A DNA stretch of 64,000 nt from Lasioglossum baleicum. Lineage: Eukaryota; Arthropoda; Insecta; Hymenoptera; Halictidae. Positions 40,793-51,815 of the stretch are shown one piece after another (the first letter of the stretch is position 1; every line of letters begins with the position of its first letter). The translations under genes and the position numbers were made by a program. Below the pieces are notes generated by a model. It did not search any database. It worked only from the letters and a program-made list of their open reading frames with translations, and was not told the DNA's origin. Where the stretch lies: positions 1 to 64,000 of the forward strand of contig NW_027469205.1 in the NCBI RefSeq assembly GCF_051020765.1, read 5' to 3'.

Positions 40793-43700
40793 CCAATCCG
40801 CTATAGCGATGGTCTCGCTCCGTTTTCTCGTGATCACATCAGTACACATTTTAGCAGAGTGGGACATTATTTTCATGTATACATAAGGAGATCGCGAGTC
40901 AATCCGTTTGAGAACGATATCGCCGTCTTTGAGAGTCTGACAGCAAAGTCAATAGCGACAGTTATCCTCTGATACCGAGAGTCAAACCACGTATTCCGGG
41001 AATTTATCCACTGAACAGTCTTGGCAATGAACTCCTCCACTCAAGGCATGATTATTATAGTTGAGAATCAAACCGTCGGAGAACAATACGAATTGGTATA
41101 AAGTAATGATTTTAACGAACACCTTGCCTACCTGAAACGTAACCCGCTGCAGCGAGTGTCATGCTTTGTGTTCACGGAAATAAATTAGTAGAATCTTTAG
41201 CAGATGGACACTTTAATTGCATGTATCAATAGGAAGATGGAGGGTCAAATCATCCGAGAAGGTTACCACCTCTTTTGAGAGTCGCATGGCTAATGCAATA
41301 CCTTCACCATACCAGCGATTGCGATAGTCATACCATGTATTCTGGGAGAGAATCCGCTGATCAGTATTGGCAATAGACAACATTTATTCGCGGTATGAAT
41401 ATTAAAGAAGAGCGGCAAACCGTACGAGATCTTTACCAAATAGTATGACGATAAAATTCTTTCCGGACACCATATCTTCCGCGAACATAGAACGGTGTAT
41501 CGAGGGCATAAATACGTATTTATATAAGAATATTTGTATTCATTTTAGGTACGGGCACCTTAATCTCATAGATGCACATGGAGATTGCCAGTCAATCCGA
41601 TCGAGAACGTTATCACCTACTTTGGGAGTCGCACAACTAAGTCAGTATCTTCACTGACCCTGTTATTCCGATAGTCAAACCAGGTATCCGAGGACTTAAT
41701 ATGCTGGTCAAAATTGTCAACAGGTAGCGCAATTCACGGTATGGGTATCATAGCACAGTGTCAAACCGTTGTATATCGTAACTTATTGGTATAGAGTCAA
41801 ACTTTTTGCCGATGGCCTTACCGTCGGAGAAGATAACACGCCGGATAGAGAGTATAACTTCGTATTCAGAGATGCAAAGTCGTATCCATTTCAGCGATGG
41901 TCGCCTTAGTATCCTGTAAGAATTAAATGGTTTGAGTGTCAAACGGATCGGGAACCTGACCAACTTCGTTGAGAGTCGAACCGCTCAGTCAATAGTATTA
42001 CCCATCCTTTGATTACGAGAGTCAAATGTCGTATTCCAGGACTGAATGCACGGTACAGTATTGGCAATAGACGCAATAGTTCGAGTTATGAATATTAGGG
42101 CATACCGCCACACCCTTATAGAACGATACGTATTCGTGTAGCGTCAAACCTTTTACAGAAGGACTTATTCTCCGAGAACATAGCCCGCAGTATCGGGAGT
42201 ATTACTTCGTGATAAGAGAAATAAATTAGTATAAATTTTTGTGATAATCACCACAATTTCACGTATGACTTAGAAGGTTTAGTGTGAAACCTTTCAGGAA
42301 CGTTACAACCTCATTTCAGAATCGAACTGCGGAGTCAATAACTTCACATATTCTGTGATTCCGACGGTGAAACCAGGTGTGCCGGGACTAAATCCGCTGA
42401 ACAGTATTAACAATAGTCACCTTAATTCACGGTTTGAATATTAAAGTAGACAGTCAATTCATTGGAAAATATAACCAATTTTTATAAAGTCATACTATTT
42501 ACTGAATACCTTACCTTCCTAGAACCTAATCCGCTGTGTCGAGTATCATACTTAGTGCCAGTGGAACCAATCAGTAGATTGATAGCAGACGAACAGCTTT
42601 GTTTCGTGTATGAATAGCAAGGTCGATAGTCAAACCCTTACAGAACGATTCCACCGTCTTTGAAAGCCTGACATCTAAGACAATAGATTCTCCTATTGAT
42701 TGCGAGTATCATACCACGTATTTTACGGGTAAATACGCTACACAATATTGGCAATAGATACCGTAATTCACGGCATGATCATTAAGGTTGAGATTCAAGC
42801 CGTCGGAGAACATTACCAATTAGTAGAAAATCATTCTTTTTAACCTATTCCTTACATTTCGGGACGCAAGCCGCCGTAAGGATTGTCTTGCTTTGGGCTT
42901 ACAGGAACGAATTAGTAGACATTATAGCAGAGAACAGTATTGGCAATGGACACCTTAATTCTCAGTTTGAATATTAAAGTAGAGCGTGAAACCGTTTGAG
43001 ATCGTTACCAATTGCTATAAAGTCAAGCGTTTGACTGCAGACCTTACACTCTGAAAACCTAACCCGCTGTATCGAAATTGTAACTTCGCATTCAGAGAAA
43101 CATGTTATAATACATGATAGTGTCGCGCACCTTATTTTCATGTATGATTTAGAAGACCGAGTGTCAAACCGATCGCGTACGTTACCACGTTCCTTGAGAG
43201 TAGAACAGCTAAGACCATAGCTTCACTTATCTTGTGCTTCCGAAACTTAAACCGGATAATCCGGGAGAAAATGCGCTGTACACTATTGGCAATAGACTCG
43301 TTAATTCGCGTTACAAATATTTAGGTAATGAATCAAACCGCCGGAGAAGATTATCAATTAAAAGAAAGCAACTCTTTTTACCCAATACAATACCTTCCCA
43401 GAAATTGTACCACTATTTCGAGTGCCTAGCTGAGTGTTCACGGAAAGAAATTAGTAGTCATTTCAGCAGGCGGACTACATATTTTCATTTGTGAAAAGAA
43501 TATGCGAGAGTCAAATCGTTCGAGAACGATCCCACCTTCTTTATGAGTCGAACGACTAAGTCGATAACTTCACCTATCACGCTTTTCCGATAGGCAAACC
43601 AGGTATTCCGAGAATCAATCAGCTTTCCGGAAGTAAATCCACAGATCCGTTTTGGCAATAGACACCTTAATTCACGGTTTGAATATTAAAGCAGGCCGTT

Positions 43701-46700
43701 AATCCGTTGTAGAACATTACGTATACGTGTAGGGTTGAACTTCTTGCAGAGTGCCTTACGATCCGATACACCGACCAGCTGTATCGAGAGTGTAGCAGCG
43801 CGATCAGAGGTACGAACTAGTACACAATTTAGAGTAGGGCACCTTAATTTCATGCATGAATTAGAAGATCTGGGGTCAAGTCGTTCGAGAACGTTACCAC
43901 CTTCGTTGAGAGTCGAACGGCTAAGTCAATAGCATCACCTATCCTGTCATTCTGAGATGACATCCAGATATTGCGTGAGATAATCTGTTGTACTGAATTG
44001 GCAATGAACGCCTTTATTCACGGCTTTAGCATTGATGAAGAGCGAGAAGCCATTTAAGTGCGTTACCTGTTGGTATGAATTGAAACGGTATACCCAAGAC
44101 CTTGCCTTCCGCGAACCTCATCCGTTTCATCGAGAGTATAACATCGTGTTCAAAAAAGAAATTAGTATTAATTCCAGTGACGGGCACCTTAACTTCATGT
44201 ATGAACTAGACGATTGAGGGACAATCCGCTCGAGAACGTTGCTACCTTCTCTGAAGGACGAACGGCTAAAAGTGTAGCTTCACCTATCCTGTGATTCCTA
44301 GAGTTAAACCGGGTAATCAGGGAGTAAATGTGCTGTACAGTGATGACAATAGATACCTTAGGTCACGGTTAGAATACTAAAGTACAGAGTCAAACATTTG
44401 TAGAACGTTACATATTCGGATAATAACAAAAGTTTTACGGAAAACCGTACCCACCGAGAACTTAACCCGATGTATGTAAAGTATTACTTCGTACTCAGAG
44501 ATACAAATTAGTATTCGTTGCGGTGGCTGGCACCTTCATTTCATGTGTGAATGAGAAGATCGAGGGCGAAACAGTTCATGAACCTTACCACTTCTTTGAG
44601 AACTCGCACAAATAACACAATACCTTTACCGAACCTGCGAATCCTGGAGTCAGAACCGGCATTCCGGGAGTAACTTCACTGAAAGGTATTAGTAATAGAC
44701 ATCTTAATTCACGGTTTGAATATTAAATATAGAGCGCCAAACCGCGTGAGAACATTACCAATTGCTATAAAGTCAAAAGTTTCACCGAAGGCCTTACCCA
44801 CCGAAAAACAAACCGTCTGTATCGAGAGTATAACTTCGTGTTCACAGAAAGGAATTAGTACCCATTTCAATGACAGGCACCTTAGCTTCATGTATAAATT
44901 AGAATATCGGTGGTCAAACCGTACGAAATCGTTGCCACCTTCCGTGAGACACGAATGGCTTCGACAATAGTCTCACCTACAGATGTGATTCCGAGAGTCA
45001 AGCCATGTATTCCAGTAGTAAATCCGCTGAAGAGTACGGACAATAGACAGCTTGATTCACAGTTTGAATATTAATGTAGAGACTCAATCCGTTGGAGAAC
45101 ATGACCAATTTGTATAAAGTCATACTTTTTACTGAACACCTTACCTTCCTAGAACCTATCCCGCTGTATGGAATATCATGCATGCTGCCCACCGAAACAA
45201 ATTAATGACCCTTTAGCAGACGCACTGTTTTTTCAGGTATGATTAGAAAAATTGACAATCAAACCGTTCGAGAGCAGTCCATCCTTCTTTAAGTATCGAA
45301 CGGCTAAGTCACTAGCTTCGCCTCTCCTGCTTTTCCGATAGATAAACCAGGTATTCCGGAGACATTCCACCGTACATTATTGGCAATGGACACCTTAATT
45401 CACGGTTTGAATGATAAAGGACAGAGTCTAACCCTTGTAGAACGTAACCTACTCGTATTATGACAAAAGCTTTACGGATGGCCTTACCATTCGAGAACAT
45501 ACGCCTCTGTATCGAGGGTATAACTTCGTGTCCAGAGATACAAAATTAGTATTCATAGTAGTGACGGACACCTTAATTTCATGTATACATGAGAAGATCC
45601 AGAGGCAACCCGTTCCAGAACCTTACCACCATCTTTGTGAAATCGCACGCCTATCACAATAGCTTCACCTATCCTGTGGTTCCGAGAGTCAAACTCGGTA
45701 TATCACAAATACATCTGCTGAACAGAATAGGCGATGGACAATTTAATTTACGATTTCAATATTAATGTAGAACGTGAAACCGCTTGGGATCGTTACCAGT
45801 TGGTATAAAGCCAAGCGTTTTACCGAACACCTTACCATCTGAGAAATTTCCCCGTTGTGTCACGAGTATAACTTTGTGATCGCACACACAAATTAGTATG
45901 CATTTTATTGACGGGCAACTAAATTTATGAATGAATTCGTAGGTCGCGTGTCAAACCGATCCAGAGCGTTACCACACTCTTTGAGGGTCGAACGGAAAAG
46001 TCAATAGCTCCACCTATCCTGTTATTCCTTGAGTTAAGCCACGCATTCCTGCAGTAAATGCACCGATCTGTGATGACAAATGACACCCTAATTCATGTAT
46101 TGAATATTGAAGCAGTCCGGCAAGCCTATGCAGAACATAAACTATTCATGTAGGGTTAAACTTCTTTCAGAATGCCTTACCCTCCGAAAAACCGACCTGC
46201 TCTATCGGAAGTATAACACTGCATTCCGTGGTACAAACTGGTATACAATTTAGTGGCTGCACCTTAAATTCATGTGTGAATTAGAATATCGAGTTTCAAA
46301 GTTTTCAACATCGATGCCACCTTCTGTGAGGGACGAAAGGCTACATCAATAGCTTCAACCGTCCTGTCATTCCGAGAGTCAAACCAGGTATTCAGGGTGT
46401 AATTCCGCTCAACAGTATGGGTAATACGGAACATCATTCACAGTATGAGAATTAAAGCAGGCAGTCAAGCAGCTGCTAGAACATTACCAATAGTTGTAGG
46501 GTCAAACACCTTACAGAATGCCTTTCGTTCCGAAAAACTAACTTGCTGTACCCAGAGTATAGCAAGGTGTTCAGACGTACGAAGTAGTATACATTTACTG
46601 ACGAGCACCATAATTTCATGCATAAATTAGAAGATGGAGTGACAAACCGTTCGAGAATGGTACCACATTCTGCGAGAAACGAACGGCTAACACAATAGCT

Positions 46701-48382
46701 TCACCCATCCTGCTATTCCGAGAATGAAACCTAGTATTCCGGGAGTAAATGCGCTGTACAGCATTGGCAATAGACACCTTCATTCGCGGTTCGAAAATTA
46801 AAATAGAGTGTCACACCGTTTGAGAACGATACCAATTGCTATAAAGTCAAAAGTTTTACCGATCACGCTACCTTCCGGGAATATAACTTCGTGTTCAAAG
46901 ATACGAAATTTGTACTCATTGTAATGACGGACATCTCAATTTTATGTATGCATGATATGATCGGTTAGCAATCCGTTCCAGAAAGTTAACACCTTCTTTC
47001 TGAAATCGCATATCTAACACAATAGCTTCACCTATCCTGTGATTCCGGGAGTGTAACTCGGTATATCAGAAGTCTGTATGCTGAACAGTAATGGCAGTGG
47101 ACACCTTAATTCACGTTCTGACAATTAAAGTAGAACGCGAATCCTCTTGGGAATGTTACCAGCTGGTATAAAGCCAAACACTCTACGGAAGGCGCTACCT
47201 TCCGCGAACTTCACCGGCTTCATCGAGAGTATAACTCGGTGTTCTGCGAATGAAGTTTGTATTCATTTCAGTGACGGGCACCTTAACTTCACATATGAAT
47301 TAGAACTTCGAGGGTGATACCTTTCGCGAACGTTACCCCCTTCTGTGATATTCCAACAGCTATGTCAGTGGCTTCAGATATCCTGTGTCTCCGACAGACA
47401 AACCTGGCACTCCGGGAGTCCATCCGCTGAACGGTTTTGTCAATACACAGCTTATTTCACGGAATGAATATTACAGCAGAGCATCAAACCGTTGTAGAGC
47501 TTTACCTATTCGTATAGAGTCAGACCTTCTACGGACGACCTTACATTCCGCGAACGTCACCAGCTTGATCGAAAGTATAAGTTCGTGATCGGAGATGGGA
47601 ATTAGTATTCATTTTAGGACAGGCAACTTAACTTCGTTTAAGATTTTCAAGGTTCGAGGGTCAAACCGCTCTGGAACCATGCCACCTTCTGTGTGATACG
47701 GATTGCTATATGTATAGCTTAACATATCCTGAGATTCCGAGAGCCGAACCGGGTATTCCGGGAGTAAATCTATTGAATAGCATTGGCATCCGAAACCTTA
47801 ATTGTCAGTTCGAATTTCAAAGTAGAGCGTGGACCCGTATGAGAACGTTACCTATTGCGGTAAATTCAAACGCTATACCGAAAACCTTACCGCCAGAGAA
47901 GCTAACTCGCTGTAGCGAGTGTCTTGCTTAATGTTCACGGAAACGAATGTGTAGACATGATAGCAGACGGGCAGCACATTTTCATGTATCAACAGCAAAA
48001 TCGAGAGTTAAACCTAAGTCAATAGCTGCTACATATACCCTGTAATTCCAGGATCCAAACCAAGTATTTCGGGAGTAAATACGCTGAACAGTTTTAACAA
48101 TAGACACCCTTTCCGGCGTATGAATATTAATGTAGAGAGTCAAACCGTAGGGAACATTACGTCCGTTATGAAAACATACCTTTAAATGAAGGTCTTAACA
48201 TGCGAGAAGATAGCGCGCCGCAGGGAGTATGTTGCTTAGTGTTGACGAAAACAAATTAAAATAAACTGGAGTGACGGTCACCTTAGCTTCATGTACCAAT
48301 AAGATGATCGAGTGTCAAACCGTTCGAGAACGTTACCATCAGCATTGGGCATCGATCGGCTACGTCAACAGCTTCACCCATC
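40793..48382 (-). repeat. 346-bp satellite, block 8 continued (-)
   Basis: About 22 reverse monomers. About 40793-41105 is the inverted counterpart of 3610-3920. A monomer is truncated near 42930. The block stops at GCTTCACCCATC, where the 3' end of the retrotransposon begins. No gene seen. Confidence 0.92.
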
Positions 48383-48755
48383 TTTCTTGCTCGGTCCCGG
48401 CAGGTTGGCGGCGGCCGATAACCCTGCACCGTCAGGGTATCTGTTTGCAGTTACCGCCTGCGTTGACGATCGCAGGTCACTTACCTCCTATGTCCTGGTG
48501 TGTCATCCTCCGTAGTCCTGGGGGTTGTTGCGTCCTTCTTCTTCTGGTACACGTCCGTGTTGTGCTGCTTCCTCTTTTAGCAGCGGTTTCTTCCATGTCC
48601 TGTCGATCCTGCTATTCGGGAACTTCTTCTTAGTCCTCTTCCTTGGTCCTCTTCATCGTTGTCTTCTTCCTCACCACCACTTCCTCTTCTTCCATCACCA
48701 CCGCGTGTTGTTCTTGATGTTCATTGGTGCTCCTCTTCCCGCCATTTCTTCTCCT
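48383..48755 (-). other. Retrotransposon 3' UTR
   Basis: About 373 bp between the ORF2 stop (48758-48756) and the satellite boundary. It contains a purine-rich stretch on the element sense strand around 48590-48720 (GAGGAAGAA-like repeats). There is no poly(A) or simple repeat at the end, which reads ...CCGGGACCGAGCAAGAAAG. Several R1-clade elements also end without poly(A). The terminal GACCGAGCA resembles the TGACCGAGA motif at the 5' unit boundaries. Confidence 0.7.
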
Positions 48756-49440
48756 TCAACAGGAGAACGTCATGGACGAACCTGCGAAAGTAGGGAACAC
48801 GGTCCTCGATACTAAGTTTCTCGGCTCTATCGGCCATCTGAATTGGTGGCCGTCGAGGCATTCCATGAGCGCTCGGCGCTCACGATGGTAAAGGGGGCAT
48901 TCTTCTATTACATGCCTCCCCGTCTCCTCCTCGCCGCACTGGCACAGCTCCGTGTCGCTGCGTCCGAAGTACTTCAACTTACTGTTGAAGTCTCCGTGGC
49001 CGCTAAGGAACTGCGTTACGTGGTGGTCGAGGTGGATCCAGGGATTCTTCATTCTATCGCCGACGTTGTCGAAAAACTTGTATGTGGTTCGCCCCTTATC
49101 GGAGGTTCGCCACCGCTCCTGCCAAGTTGCCATGGCTTCTTCCATTAGGCGTCGTTTCTCTTCGGTTGTGTCCTCGTTTCCTCTTCTTGCGTGATACAGC
49201 TTGACACGCATTTCCACTATCAGGTCGATAGGGATTTCGCCTGCGATCACTTGTAGAGCGTCTGTGGACACCGTCCGGTACCCCTTCGTTATCTGAAGCA
49301 GAGCAATCATCTGCGATCTCTCAAGGATTTTCTTCGTTTTCCTGTTCAGCAGGTCGCTCCATCCGGCCGCCGCATACGTGGTTATCGGAAGATAGAGCCC
49401 ATTGTACAACGTACTAAGAGCTCTATGTCCGAGTCCGCTT
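48756..49440 (-). CDS. ORF2 C-terminal part (RT thumb and zinc motif), frameshifted
   Basis: This is the continuation of ORF2 in another frame after a frameshift near 49420-49440; the longest Met-start reading in this frame begins at 49478 (240 residues). The first ~17 residues of that reading are out of frame with the upstream protein and probably not native. True homology starts around the segment reading HRALSTLYNGLYLPITTYAAAGW, a conserved post-RT region of R1-clade ORF2. ALQVIAGEIPIDL follows, then a CCHC-type motif (C179, C181, H189 and C194 of the 240-residue reading), used by related elements in binding the element RNA or target. The spacing between the first two cysteines is only one residue, shorter than the CX2-3C common in the family. 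It ends at a normal stop with no RNase H domain. Confidence 0.85.
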
Positions 49441-51796
49441 TGGCCACTTTCGCTAGGCTGTTGAACACCTTTCTGCACTTGTGCGCTGTTTCGTGCACGT
49501 GCTTGTCGAGCTTGAGGCCTCGCTCAAGATGGACGCCCAGATACTTTATCCATGGGCGCATCCTGATGCTCCGTCCGTTGATGCGTATCGTTGGTGGGCG
49601 TTCAGCGTCGAGCTTCCCTCTCACCAGCAGCATCTCCGTCTTCTCGGCCAACAGTGTGAGCCTCCTGCGGCTGCACCATGTCGAGACCGCTGTGACCGCT
49701 TCTTGTCCCTTCGTGCGCAGATCTTCTCTGGAGTTTCCACCGACGATTATGATGACATCATCCGCATACGCTATTGCTTCGCAATTTACGTCCGCGGACT
49801 CCCGTTGCGCCAGCAAGTCGTCGAAAATTAGGTTCCAGAAACTGGGACCAAGTATCGAGCCATGCGGGCAACCTTCTGTCACGGGCTTTTCGACTGTGTC
49901 GTGCTTCCCCGACAGTTGCACTACCCTCTCCGAGAAATAGCTCTGCACTAGGCTGTAGATGTTTCTCGGACAACTCCTCCTCTTCAGCTCGTGCAACACG
50001 TTCGGCCACCACACGTTGCCGAAGGCACCCGAGATATCGAGCGCGATCGCAAGTGTGTATTTCCACTCGTTCATCTCGTCGACCGTTCTTTTGAACTTGA
50101 CGATCGCGTCCTCCGTCGACCTTCCGGGCCGAAACCCGAACTGCCGGTCAGAGGACAGGTCGTGATCGGTGAGGAGTGGGGCCATACTCTTCGCCATCAG
50201 TCGTTCCAACAGCTTACCTATCATGGATAGCAAGCATATTGGCCTGTACGCCTTGGGGCTACTTCTATCTCGGTCCGGTCCTTTCGGAATGGTGACAACG
50301 TTGCCGACCTTGCATCTCTTCGGGAATACTCCCCACTCCAAACACGCGTTGAAGACCCTGAGGAGCACGTTGTTTAGGCATCCCCAGGCTCGCTGGATTA
50401 CCTCGGCCTCGATTCGGTCGGGACCGGGGCACTTTCCCTTTCTTAGTCGGGCGATTGCGCTGCTAAGTTCTTCCAGCGTGAATGGAGGGCTATCCGCTGT
50501 CCCTGGGTGGTTCTTCGATTCCTCGCGGATCTCCAGCTGCTCGGGCGTGTCTGCTCCCGCGTCGTCGTCAGGGACTAGTGCGGTAAGCAGCGCCGCGGCA
50601 GTGGATCTCCAGTCCGATGTTTCTCCGTGTGGCGTGCGTATCGCGCACGTGTCCTCTTCTCGCTTCAGCTTCCCGAGGGCGGTCTTATAGACGATCCCCC
50701 AGGGCTCACTGTTTCCTTCTTCGGTGACGAACTGGTGCCAGTTCTGGATCTTCGCGTTCGTCACCATTCTGGAGTACTTCTTTCGCAGGTCGCGATACCG
50801 CTGTTTCTCTCTTTCCCTCGATGCGGGGTCCTTAGTCCCCTGATATCTTCTCCTCGCCTTGTAGGCTTCCCTTTTTGCCCGTGTGTGTTCTTCGGTCCAC
50901 CAGGGGATGGACCTCTCGTGCCATTTCTTCTTCGGAATGGCCGCGTCGCAGGCTTTGGTAAGGACCAGCTCCAGCTCTGCGGCAATTTCCTCCACGTCTT
51001 CTTCCCTGTTTATCCTAATATCTTCCAGTTTCCTCTTCTCGTCAATTATGACTTGCTGGAACTTTTTCCACTTGGCATTCTTGGTATTGTAGCGCGGTGG
51101 TAGTGGTGGTGGCGTCGTTTTCCTCTTCTTGAGGTTAAGTCGCGTCTCCAGTATTCTGTGGTCACTGGAGGTTCCGTCCTCATGCACTTTCCATTCGTGC
51201 ACGAGCGGTAGTGCCTCCGGTGATACGAGCGTCACGTCGATGTTCGACTTTCCACGAGTCGTCTCGAACGTTGTTACATCGCACGGCTGGTTAAGCACCA
51301 TCAGGCCGTGCTGGGCAATCAGGCCATCGAGAAGCTCGCCGCGCTCGTCGAGCACCCTGCTGAACCACAGGGGCGACTTCGCGTTGACGTCCGCTCCGAC
51401 GGTGACCCGCCTACACCTCAGAGCCGTCAGCACCCTGTCCAACTGCGCGATGCCGATTTCTATATTTTCCGACGGCGGAAAATATTGACTAATCGCGTAT
51501 ATCTCGGTGTCTCCGTCGCTTATTTGAACACAGGCGCAGTGCCTTGTGCAAAGACTCGCGATTTCGGGGGCTGAGAGATGTTTTCCTTTGACGCCCACCG
51601 CGGCAAGTGGTGGCGCGTCCCCCGTTCCGTGACCGACGATCGCGACACTCGTACCAAATCCAGGTATATTTCCTTGTACTGTGTAGGGCTCTTGCATCAG
51701 AACAACGTCTGCGCCCGTTATTTCCACCTGCAACCTAACCTCGTGGGGTACGATCCTCGATCTCTGCATGTTGATTTGCAGGATCCGTATTTCCTT
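49382..51796 (-). CDS. ORF2: APE endonuclease and reverse transcriptase
   Basis: This encodes the enzyme that would nick the target and copy the element RNA by target-primed reverse transcription. The 795-residue reading starts at ATG 51769-51767. The frame is open nine codons further up and encodes KEIRILQIN, which belongs to the conserved endonuclease start, so translation may begin by re-initiation rather than at this ATG. Endonuclease: QEPY (E27), GADVNAK (D127 region), SDH 202-204. RT: fingers about 446-545 (GKCPGPDRIEAE, FGFRPGRSTEDAI), motif A LDISGAF (D578), motif B GCPHGSILGP (634-643), motif C YADD (668-671), then KYLGVHL. Two oddities: motif B has His where families have Gln, and AFGNVWW has Gly where R1-type enzymes usually have Asp. 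After about residue 778 the frame is lost and a stop at 49384-49382 follows; the true protein continues in 48756-49440. Confidence 0.93.
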   Translation of the reverse strand, partial: KEIRILQINMQRSRIVPHEVRLQVEITGADVVLMQEPYTVQGNIPGFGTSVAIVGHGTGDAPPLAAVGVKGKHLSAPEIASLCTRHCACVQISDGDTEIYAISQYFPPSENIEIGIAQLDRVLTALRCRRVTVGADVNAKSPLWFSRVLDERGELLDGLIAQHGLMVLNQPCDVTTFETTRGKSNIDVTLVSPEALPLVHEWKVHEDGTSSDHRILETRLNLKKRKTTPPPLPPRYNTKNAKWKKFQQVIIDEKRKLEDIRINREEDVEEIAAELELVLTKACDAAIPKKKWHERSIPWWTEEHTRAKREAYKARRRYQGTKDPASREREKQRYRDLRKKYSRMVTNAKIQNWHQFVTEEGNSEPWGIVYKTALGKLKREEDTCAIRTPHGETSDWRSTAAALLTALVPDDDAGADTPEQLEIREESKNHPGTADSPPFTLEELSSAIARLRKGKCPGPDRIEAEVIQRAWGCLNNVLLRVFNACLEWGVFPKRCKVGNVVTIPKGPDRDRSSPKAYRPICLLSMIGKLLERLMAKSMAPLLTDHDLSSDRQFGFRPGRSTEDAIVKFKRTVDEMNEWKYTLAIALDISGAFGNVWWPNVLHELKRRSCPRNIYSLVQSYFSERVVQLSGKHDTVEKPVTEGCPHGSILGPSFWNLIFDDLLAQRESADVNCEAIAYADDVIIIVGGNSREDLRTKGQEAVTAVSTWCSRRRLTLLAEKTEMLLVRGKLDAERPPTIRINGRSIRMRPWIKYLGVHLERGLKLDKHVHETAHKCRKVFNSLAKVAKADSDIELLVRCTMGSIFR

Positions 51797-51815
51797 TTAG
51801 GTGCCGTTGCTAGAG

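Larger units (their letters stand above)
39773..41105 (-). repeat. Segmental duplication A' (inverted, contains solo unit copy 2)
   Basis: Inverted counterpart of 3610-4936 including the GC-rich unit and at least 300 bp of private satellite variants on each side. Similarity appears to fade at the stated limits, judged by eye. Confidence 0.85.

Noticed and set aside
1..48370. Many 60-120-residue open frames across the satellite, on both strands.
   Set aside because: They recur at the same monomer phases, contain the translated satellite text, lack domains or signals, and end at random stops. They follow from repeat composition and do not indicate genes.
48383..48400. A target-site duplication joining the 3' end of the retrotransposon with its 5' flank, because GCTCGGTCC resembles GTCTCGGTCA.
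   Set aside because: The match is short and imperfect and lies inside apparent element sequence. The satellite on the two sides is in opposite orientation, so it cannot be read as a simple duplication.
48756..49478. An independent 240-residue gene next to the retrotransposon.
   Set aside because: Its content is the conserved post-RT region and CCHC motif of R1-clade ORF2, so it is the frameshifted end of ORF2.
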